Positions 1 to 3,779 of a DNA stretch of 5,036 bases are shown one piece after another. The stretch covers positions 1 through 5,036 of the forward strand of contig DLBE01000044.1 in the NCBI GenBank assembly GCA_002494205.1, given 5' to 3'. The stretch comes from Caryophanales bacterium UBA7029. GTDB lineage: Bacteria; Bacillota_I; Bacilli_A; RFN20; CAG-826. Numbering within the stretch: position 1 is the stretch's first letter; every line of letters starts with the position of its first letter. Under the pieces are notes generated by a model. That model saw nothing but the letters and a program-made list of their open reading frames with translations. It searched no databases and had not been told where the DNA came from. The position numbers and the translations under genes were made by a program.

Positions 1-18
1 TGCGATTTCGATAGTCAT
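1..18 (-). CDS. 5' end of an unidentified leftward gene (partial)
   Basis: Only the start of this gene is inside the window. It reads ATG ACT ATC GAA ATC GCA (M-T-I-E-I-A) leftward from position 18 and runs off the left edge. The start is supported by an AGGAG ribosome binding site (complement of 26-30) with a 7-base spacer, and by a good -10 box about 95 bases upstream of the ATG. Six residues are far too few to identify the product. The call that a gene starts here rests on the start signals alone. Confidence 0.55.
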
Positions 19-25
19 AATCAAT

Positions 26-30
26 CTCCT
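26..30 (-). promoter_or_regulatory. Ribosome binding site of the left-edge gene
   Basis: On the minus strand the sequence AAAGGAG lies 7 bases before the ATG at 18. It is one of only two near-consensus Shine-Dalgarno sites in the window and is the main reason for calling a gene start at the left edge. Confidence 0.6.
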
Positions 31-65
31 TTCGATTTGACGAGATAACTTTATCATCTATATTG

Positions 66-105
66 TAGTTGCCTCCACCAACTTTGGTTAGAATTTTCGC
101 AACTA
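66..105 (-). promoter_or_regulatory. Foldable 5' leader of the left-edge gene
   Basis: A perfect 7-bp inverted repeat (TAGTTGC at 66-72, GCAACTA at 99-105) encloses a smaller one (ACCAA at 77-81, TTGGT at 84-88). As leftward RNA this would be a stem-loop that begins almost at the predicted transcript start and leaves the ribosome binding site free. The 7-base word TTGGTTA occurs at both 84-90 and 106-112, so the TTGGT of the leader RNA has two possible partners. It could be a stabilising 5' hairpin, a protein-binding leader, or an operator with two direct half-sites. No known riboswitch or T-box signature was recognised. Confidence 0.35.
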
Positions 106-113
106 TTGGTTAC

Positions 114-119
114 ATTATA
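114..119 (-). promoter_or_regulatory. -10 box for the left-edge gene
   Basis: A perfect TATAAT on the minus strand (complement of 114-119) would place the transcript start near 107, giving a leader of about 90 bases before the ATG at 18. No convincing -35 box is found 16-18 bases upstream, so the assignment rests mainly on the -10 box and its distance to a well-marked start. Confidence 0.4.
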
Positions 120-144
120 CTTTTCAAAAATACGCAAAATTCCC

Positions 145-185
145 TGAAAAAACCGCATATTTCTCGGAATTTCCTATGTTTTTCA
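145..185. repeat. Imperfect inverted repeat between tRNA and left-edge gene
   Basis: TGAAAAA (145-151) plus CATA (156-159) on one side pair with TATG (175-178) plus TTTTTCA (179-185) on the other, with a four-base internal loop. The centre holds the small palindrome GGAATTTCC (166-174). Read leftward, the structure ends in a run of six T, so it may be a second, weak terminator behind the tRNA. It could also be chance pairing in an AT-rich spacer. Confidence 0.25.
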
Positions 186-199
186 TTGTTTTTCTTTAA

Positions 200-224
200 A
201 TAAAATAAAAGGACACTTAGGTCC
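200..224 (-). terminator. Probable weak terminator of the tRNA gene
   Basis: Downstream of the tRNA on the minus strand, GGAC and GTCC (211-224 overall) form a short GC-containing hairpin, followed by TTTTATTTTATTT. The stem is only 4-5 bp. The position (just 16 bases after the CCA end) and the T-rich tail fit a tRNA terminator, but the hairpin is weak. Confidence 0.45.
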
Positions 225-239
225 AAAATTTTTAAGTGA

Positions 240-316
240 TGGCGCCCTAGGAAGGAGTCGAACCCTCAACTTCCAGATTCGAAGTCTGACACTCTATCCA
301 GTTGAGTTACTAGGGC
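240..316 (-). tRNA. tRNA-Arg, anticodon UCG
   Basis: The minus strand folds into a complete cloverleaf. The 7-bp acceptor stem is GCCCTAG with CTAGGGC. The D arm is ACTC/GAGT with a GG-containing 9-base loop. The anticodon stem is TCAGA/TCTGG around the loop CTTCGAA. A 5-base variable region precedes the T arm GAGGG/CCTTC with loop TTCGACT. The anticodon TCG reads the arginine codon CGA, and possibly other CGN codons by wobble. The discriminator is G and the CCA tail is encoded (complement of 240-242), giving 77 bases. No mismatch breaks a stem apart from G-T type pairs, so the gene looks functional. Confidence 0.96.
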
Positions 317-324
317 GTGAGAAT

Positions 325-354
325 ATTATAAGCAAATAATTTTATTATATTCAA
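325..354 (-). promoter_or_regulatory. Promoter of the tRNA-Arg gene
   Basis: On the minus strand TTGAAT (complement of 349-354) and a perfect TATAAT (complement of 325-330) are separated by 18 bases. Transcription would start near 318, just before the mature 5' end of the tRNA at 316. It lies back to back with the start region of the flavoprotein gene at 376. Confidence 0.6.
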
Positions 355-362
355 CAATATGG

Positions 363-368
363 TAATAT
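363..368 (+). promoter_or_regulatory. Possible -10 box of the flavoprotein gene
   Basis: TAATAT would place transcript initiation at about 375-376, on or next to the start codon, which would explain the lack of a ribosome binding site. The -35 region (about 340-345, TTTTAT) is poor. TATATT at 346-351 is an alternative -10 box giving a short leader without a ribosome binding site. Confidence 0.3.
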
Positions 369-375
369 TTGTGAT

Positions 376-1494
376 ATGAAAATTCTTATTGTTGGAGCAG
401 GCGCTTCTGGAATGGTTGCCGCAATTAACTACAAAAGAAATCACAAAGATGATGAAGTTTTAGTTATTGAACACCTTGAACAACCTCTTAAGAAAATTCT
501 CGTAAGCGGTAATGGGAAATGTAACTTAGGCAACTCAAAAATTGATTTCAATTTATACAATAATCCAGAATTTGCCAAACAAATAATTAATGGTTATAAC
601 TATAAAGAATTTTTTAGTTCCATTTCAATTGAGACTAAGTTAAATGGAGAGCTTGCCTACCCAGTTAGTGAATCAGCTGTTTCTGTAAAAGAAGCTTTGC
701 TTCTAGAAGGGCATAAAAGGGGTATTGAAATATCCTATGGAGAAAAGTTAATAGACTTCTCAGTTAATAATCAAATAGAAGTAACTACAAGCAAAAGAAA
801 ACTTGTTGTTGATAAATTAATTCTTGCTGGCGGTCTTAAATCTTCTCCTAAACTTGGAAGTGACGGATCAGTTCTAGATATTCTTTCCAAACACGGATAC
901 AAAATTAGAATACCTCAACCAGGGCTTTCGCCTCTATTTACAAAAGAAAAGACTAGAACTATTGACGGAGTAAGAGTTAAAGCAAATGTTTCGCTCGTAA
1001 GCGATGGAAAACTAGTTCACAAAGAATTAGGTGAAGTTTTATTTAAAGAACACGGATTATCTGGAATTGTTATTTTTAACACCATGTCTTTAATATCTAG
1101 AGAACCTAAAAAGACACATAAAATTTACTTAGATTTACTCCCTGATTTTTCCGATGAATATTTAAAAAACTACAGGAATTCCCATAAATTTTCAGAATTT
1201 TTGCTCGCTTTCTTAAATCCAAAAATCGCAAACTACTTACGGGATAGATTTAAAAATGAAAATGAACTTTTTAGTTCGATAAAAGGACTCGAATTTAACT
1301 TTGATAAATCCTATGGCTTTGACTTCTCGCAAGTATCTATAGGTGGAGTTGATGTTTCAGAAGTAGATGAAAAACTTATGTCTAGACGCGAAAAAGGCGT
1401 TTATATCATTGGTGAATTACTTGATATTGATGGCCCTTGTGGAGGTTATAACTTAACCTGGGCTTTCGCTAGTGCAATTAAATCCACAAAATAA
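376..1494 (+). CDS. BaiN/HI0933-family FAD-dependent oxidoreductase
   Basis: This 372-residue protein carries the family landmarks of the HI0933/BaiN flavoproteins in order. They are the dinucleotide-binding GAGASG loop (residues 7-12) after a first beta strand, KKILVSGNGKCNLGN (39-53), GGLKSSPKLGSDGS (152-165), the GEVLF..HGLSG region (219-230), SIGGVDVSEVD (321-331), and the C-terminal flavin-contacting GELLDIDGPCGGYNLTWAFASA (346-367). Members bind FAD and reduce small molecules with NAD(P)H. Some act on bile acid intermediates (BaiN), but for most the substrate is unknown, so the symbol is withheld. It is slightly shorter than the usual roughly 400 residues, yet no key motif is missing. 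It looks soluble, with no signal peptide. The ATG at 376 is the natural start because the FAD-binding strand begins at residue 2. It has no Shine-Dalgarno sequence. A TAATAT at 363-368 could give a nearly leaderless transcript. Confidence 0.9.
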   Translation: MKILIVGAGASGMVAAINYKRNHKDDEVLVIEHLEQPLKKILVSGNGKCNLGNSKIDFNLYNNPEFAKQIINGYNYKEFFSSISIETKLNGELAYPVSESAVSVKEALLLEGHKRGIEISYGEKLIDFSVNNQIEVTTSKRKLVVDKLILAGGLKSSPKLGSDGSVLDILSKHGYKIRIPQPGLSPLFTKEKTRTIDGVRVKANVSLVSDGKLVHKELGEVLFKEHGLSGIVIFNTMSLISREPKKTHKIYLDLLPDFSDEYLKNYRNSHKFSEFLLAFLNPKIANYLRDRFKNENELFSSIKGLEFNFDKSYGFDFSQVSIGGVDVSEVDEKLMSRREKGVYIIGELLDIDGPCGGYNLTWAFASAIKSTK

Positions 1495-1498
1495 TTTG

Positions 1499-1526
1499 TT
1501 GATTTATGTATGAAAGGTAATATAAT
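1499..1526 (+). promoter_or_regulatory. Promoter of the small membrane protein gene
   Basis: TTGATT (1499-1504) and a perfect TATAAT (1521-1526) are 16 bases apart in the 43-base gap after the flavoprotein gene. The predicted start near 1533 leaves only about five bases before the ATG at 1538. The next gene therefore seems to have its own promoter and an almost leaderless message. No terminator separates it from the upstream gene, so read-through is also possible. Confidence 0.55.
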
Positions 1527-1537
1527 CATAACTCGTT

Positions 1538-2068
1538 ATGACAAAAAGATTCAGATTAGCAGCATTTGTTTATAGCGTTATATGTGGCATCCCTGTCTCA
1601 TTCTTTTTATGCATTACTTCTGCAATTGTTGCTCAATCAAATTTAGAAAACGGAATTTTGACCATTAACTTCACAACAATTGACTGGTTGAACTTTGTAA
1701 CAAACTTTGTCATTGCTCTTTTCTTATCAATTATGATTTCAAACTTTATTCCATTAACCGCTATCGGTAGATGGTTTACAGGTTTATTCCATGTTCCAAA
1801 TGAAACCTATACAGGAAATGTCAAATATAGATTGCTTGCAACTTTAAGCTCTACAATCATTTTCTATTTAATCATTTCACCAACATTGACAGTTGTTAAC
1901 TGTGTTATTTATCCAGCAATAAAACACGAGCCAATGTTATCAGGCGGACAAATATTACTCTCAATGCTTATATCTATGCCGATTATGTTGCTTGTAGGTT
2001 TTGTATCATCACTTATAAATGACTTGATGGCCTATCGAGCAGCACATCATATAGATCATAGTTTCTAA
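1538..2068 (+). CDS. Four-helix membrane protein of unknown function
   Basis: This 176-residue integral membrane protein has four hydrophobic segments at about residues 8-32, 51-76, 99-128 and 138-162. A short charged N-terminus (KRFR) suggests a cytoplasmic start. The helices form two similar pairs. Each pair opens with an arginine-containing entry (KRFRLAAF at 3-10, KYRLLATL at 96-103), continues with a serine- and proline-bearing helix, and is followed by a second helix with a polar N/P/S-rich end. This suggests an internal duplication. The overall look resembles small duplicated membrane families such as DUF2798, but I cannot confirm membership and no catalytic motif is visible. The ATG at 1538 has no Shine-Dalgarno sequence. 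ATGs at 1506 and 1510 are out of frame, so 1538 is the best start. The gene ends 20 bases before the stop codon of the convergent neighbour. Confidence 0.8.
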   Translation: MTKRFRLAAFVYSVICGIPVSFFLCITSAIVAQSNLENGILTINFTTIDWLNFVTNFVIALFLSIMISNFIPLTAIGRWFTGLFHVPNETYTGNVKYRLLATLSSTIIFYLIISPTLTVVNCVIYPAIKHEPMLSGGQILLSMLISMPIMLLVGFVSSLINDLMAYRAAHHIDHSF

Positions 2069-2071
2069 AAG

Positions 2072-2097
2072 AAAAGGGCAATCCCCTTTTATTTTTT
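2072..2097. terminator. Bidirectional intrinsic terminator between convergent genes
   Basis: AAAAGGG (2072-2078) and CCCTTTT (2084-2090) form a 7-bp stem with a 5-base loop. Rightward it is followed by A and six T (2092-2097). Leftward the stem is followed by CTTTTAG. It therefore serves the membrane protein gene, whose stop is at 2066-2068, and also the leftward DUF4097 gene, whose TAA stop codon lies on the stem edge at 2089-2091. Confidence 0.85.
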
Positions 2098-2970
2098 AAA
2101 TGTTACTGTAACATCTCCAGTTGAGGTCTCAATAGAACATAAACCACCGTTTTTTGATTTTGGAACATTAACTTCGCCAGTTGATGATTTAGCATAAACA
2201 ATTTTGCTTGTCCTAAATTCGGCTGTTACATCACCAGTTGATGTTTTAATATCAATTTCATTTGCATCAGAGTTTTTAATTTTAACATCTCCAGTTGATG
2301 ATTTAATTATTAATTTGTTAGCATTGCAATTATCTAAAAAGTGATGACCTGTTGATGTTTTAAGTTTTAAATCTGTAGCACTTTTAACCTTTTCTAAAGC
2401 AATATTGCCAGTCGATAAATCAATATCTACTGAATTCGCATTTATATCATTAAAATTTACATCACCAGTAGACTGAATCACACTCAATTTATTAGAAACA
2501 AAACTATTACTAATGCTAAGATCACCAGTTGAACCTTTGATCACTCCATAGTTAAATTTAAAGTTCTCTCCAATAAATACATCACCAGTTGAACGATAAA
2601 TATTGAGCTTATATTCAGTTTTTACAGGTATATAAACCTCAAGTTGTCTTTTAGGAGAAACTATTAAGAATGGAAAGTTCTCTTTTCTATCTGATTTAAT
2701 CTTTAAAGTATTACCTTCAACTTTTACATCATGTTTTGCGTATGAAGTTTCAATGCATTTTACGTATGGATCAGATCCTTGATATTCTTTTAAATAAACA
2801 TCTGCTGTACCAACGTTAATGTCGATGCTATTAAAAGTTTTACCTTTAAGTTTATGTGTTGTTTCGACTTTAGTAGCAGCATTTACTACAAGACTAACAC
2901 CAACGTCAACAGCAACAGCGCCAAGAACTGCACCTACAACAATAAGTGTAATTTTTAAGCCTTTTTTCAT
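2089..2970 (-). CDS. DUF4097-type beta-repeat protein, membrane-anchored or secreted
   Basis: This 293-residue protein starts with a lysine-rich tip (MKKGLK) and a long hydrophobic segment (residues 7-31). That segment acts as a signal peptide or N-terminal anchor; V-N-A at 29-31 is a possible cleavage site. The rest is predicted outside the membrane. From residue 127 to the end there are nine STG repeats (at 127, 147, 167, 186, 206, 225, 244, 263 and 283), mostly STGDV or STGDL. They are spaced 19 or 20 residues apart, as expected for rungs of a right-handed beta solenoid with a turn at each STGD. This matches DUF4097, often annotated as putative adhesin, whose function is unknown and sometimes tied to cell envelope stress. 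There is no LPXTG sorting signal. The start has an AAGGAA site (complement of 2981-2986) 10 bases upstream. The gene is divergent from the TetR gene, with a 169-base shared control region. Confidence 0.88.
   Translation of the reverse strand: MKKGLKITLIVVGAVLGAVAVDVGVSLVVNAATKVETTHKLKGKTFNSIDINVGTADVYLKEYQGSDPYVKCIETSYAKHDVKVEGNTLKIKSDRKENFPFLIVSPKRQLEVYIPVKTEYKLNIYRSTGDVFIGENFKFNYGVIKGSTGDLSISNSFVSNKLSVIQSTGDVNFNDINANSVDIDLSTGNIALEKVKSATDLKLKTSTGHHFLDNCNANKLIIKSSTGDVKIKNSDANEIDIKTSTGDVTAEFRTSKIVYAKSSTGEVNVPKSKNGGLCSIETSTGDVTVTFKK
2116..2593 (-). repeat. Nine-fold coding repeat (STGD rungs) in the DUF4097 gene
   Basis: The DNA word CCAGTTGA (TCAACTGG on the coding strand), usually with TCACC or ACATC before it, recurs about every 57-60 bases across this interval and encodes the S-T-G core. 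At least six of the nine copies share near-identical bases rather than only the same residues. This suggests expansion by recent duplication or homogenisation by recombination. The least conserved rungs read STGHH (residues 205-210 area) and STGNI (186-190 area). Confidence 0.8.
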
Positions 2971-3004
2971 AATTAATTACTTCCTTGTGTTTGGAAACGA
3001 CTAA

Positions 3005-3010
3005 ATTGTA
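3005..3010 (-). promoter_or_regulatory. Possible -10 box of the DUF4097 gene
   Basis: TACAAT on the minus strand (complement of 3005-3010) would give a transcript start near 2998 and a leader of about 28 bases containing the AAGGAA ribosome binding site. The matching -35 region is not convincing. An alternative is TTGGAG (near 3058-3053) with TATTCT (3033-3028), 18 bases apart, which would place the promoter right beside the cre-like site. Confidence 0.35.
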
Positions 3011-3058
3011 CTCTTTATAAAATAAAAAGAATACTTTTTTGATGATTTAAACTCCAAA

Positions 3059-3072
3059 TGTAATCGTTTTCA
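3059..3072 (+). promoter_or_regulatory. Candidate cre (CcpA) operator
   Basis: TGTAATCGTTTTCA fits every fixed position of the Gram-positive catabolite-responsive element TGWAANCGNTNWCA. It is extended by matching A/T flanks to a 16-base near-palindrome (3058-3073). Its last bases directly precede the TTGACA -35 box of the tetR-transporter promoter. It fits carbon-source control by CcpA of a sugar transporter unit. A LacI-family repressor could bind the same type of site. Depending on position it could activate the rightward promoter or repress either direction. Confidence 0.6.
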
Positions 3073-3093
3073 TTGACAAATGATTATTATCAT
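3070..3093. repeat. Two overlapping short palindromes at the -35 and spacer
   Basis: TCATT (3070-3074) pairs with AATGA (3079-3083) around GACA, and ATGAT (3080-3084) pairs with ATCAT (3089-3093) around TATT. Both sit over or just behind the -35 box, where a repressor would block RNA polymerase. They could be TetR operators, but palindromes this short are common in AT-rich DNA. Confidence 0.3.
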
Positions 3094-3101
3094 AAGAAAA
3101 T
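3073..3101 (+). promoter_or_regulatory. Promoter of the tetR-transporter unit
   Basis: A consensus TTGACA (3073-3078) lies 17 bases before GAAAAT (3096-3101), which matches the -10 consensus at four of six positions. Transcription would begin near 3108 and leave about 32 bases before the tetR start. The strong -35 with a weak -10 suits a regulated promoter. TATATT at 3125-3130 is an alternative -10 box but has no good -35. Confidence 0.5.
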
Positions 3102-3103
3102 AG

Positions 3104-3140
3104 TGATAGTTTAACTCTCAAAAATATATTCAAACTATCA
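3104..3140 (+). promoter_or_regulatory. 9-bp inverted repeat ending on the tetR start codon
   Basis: TGATAGTTT (3104-3112) and AAACTATCA (3132-3140) are perfect inverted copies 19 bases apart. The second ends on the A of the tetR ATG. In DNA it may be a pair of half-sites for autorepression. In RNA it would form a hairpin closing next to the start codon, in a leader that has no Shine-Dalgarno sequence. Confidence 0.45.
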
Positions 3141-3745
3141 TGGGCTTTAAAGATTTAAAGAGGAACTATATAGTAGAAACTGCTAAAAAGTTATTTTTGC
3201 AGAGCTCAATTTCTGAAATAACTATTAAAGATATTTCTTCAGTGAGTGGTATTGGCGAAGCAACAATTTATCGTTACTTTGCGACAAAAGAAAACCTCGC
3301 CATTGCCGTCTCATTATCAATTCAACAAGATATTTTAAAAGTTCCTCAAGAAACAGAAAATAAATCTGGTTTAAAACAAATTGAGGACTTTTTTAATCTA
3401 TTTAGAAATATTTTTGTTCAAAATAAAAACTATTTTAAGTTTATCGCAGAGTTTGACACTCTCTATCTCAATACAATTAATAATAAGGATAATAAAGCAT
3501 ATTCCCTTAGTCTTGATTTATTCTATGAAATGTTTAAAAAGTCATATCAATCAGGACTTAAAGATAAATCAACAAAAGAAATTAAAGATATAGATCTATT
3601 CTATTACACCGCTACCCACTCTTTACTTGAGCTTTGTAAAAAACTTGCATCTAGTGATTCTGGTTTAAAACAAGATAAAGAGGTAAACAAACTTTCAGAG
3701 ATTGAATATTTAATCTCGCTATTTATTTCGGTTTTAAAAGCTTAA
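3140..3745 (+). CDS. TetR/AcrR-family transcriptional regulator
   Basis: The 201 residues are a normal length for this family. The N-terminal DNA-binding domain (residues about 8-55) has the classic layout: a first helix (YIVETAKKLFLQ), a helix-turn-helix at 28-47 (TIKDISSVSGIGEATIYRYF) and the signature ending IYRYFATKENL (43-53). The rest (about 60-201) is a variable, helical ligand-binding and dimerisation domain that gives no hint of the ligand. The protein should bind a palindromic operator as a dimer and release it on binding a small molecule. It sits 34 bases before the GPH symporter gene on the same strand, so control of that transporter, and probably of itself, is likely. The ATG at 3140 has no ribosome binding site and its first base lies in an inverted repeat. 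No better start exists upstream, and the first TetR helix begins near residue 8. Confidence 0.93.
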   Translation: MGFKDLKRNYIVETAKKLFLQSSISEITIKDISSVSGIGEATIYRYFATKENLAIAVSLSIQQDILKVPQETENKSGLKQIEDFFNLFRNIFVQNKNYFKFIAEFDTLYLNTINNKDNKAYSLSLDLFYEMFKKSYQSGLKDKSTKEIKDIDLFYYTATHSLLELCKKLASSDSGLKQDKEVNKLSEIEYLISLFISVLKA

Positions 3746-3751
3746 GCTTTT
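3736..3751. repeat. 16-base perfect palindrome across the tetR stop codon
   Basis: AAAAGCTTAAGCTTTT reads the same on both strands and contains the TAA stop of tetR (3743-3745). It is followed by TTCATTTTATT. It may be a weak attenuating hairpin between tetR and the transporter, since it has only two GC pairs and a 4-base loop. It may also be an operator close to the transporter start. Confidence 0.4.
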
Positions 3752-3766
3752 TCATTTTATTCGTTT

Positions 3767-3772
3767 AGGAGG
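3767..3772 (+). promoter_or_regulatory. Strong ribosome binding site of the symporter gene
   Basis: A full AGGAGG lies 7 bases before the ATG at 3780. It contrasts with the missing site before tetR, so the transporter should be translated far more than its presumed regulator from a shared message. It also fixes the start at 3780. Confidence 0.85.
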
Positions 3773-3779
3773 TTTATAA

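Noticed and set aside
19..120. Riboswitch or T-box in the leader of the left-edge gene
   Set aside because: No T-box bulge sequence or recognisable riboswitch core is present, and the leader of about 90 bases is short for most classes. It is kept only as a foldable leader.
2116..2593. Regularly spaced DNA repeats resembling a CRISPR array
   Set aside because: The period of 57-60 bases is an exact multiple of codons, the repeat core is only about 8-14 bases, and the interval is one continuous reading frame of STGD protein repeats.
2819..3004. Open frame on the plus strand over the 5' end of the DUF4097 gene
   Set aside because: It is antisense to a well-supported gene start with signal segment and ribosome binding site. 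Its low-complexity T/A/P-rich product mirrors the alanine/valine signal region.
3080..3093. Fur- or PerR-like box (ATGATTATTATCAT)
   Set aside because: The symmetry is 5-4-5 rather than the 7-1-7 layout of Fur-family boxes, and no metal- or peroxide-related gene is adjacent.
3381..3593. Open frame inside tetR in another frame
   Set aside because: It lies fully inside a clear TetR coding region, and its product is low-complexity I/L/K/S as expected from AT-rich out-of-frame reading.
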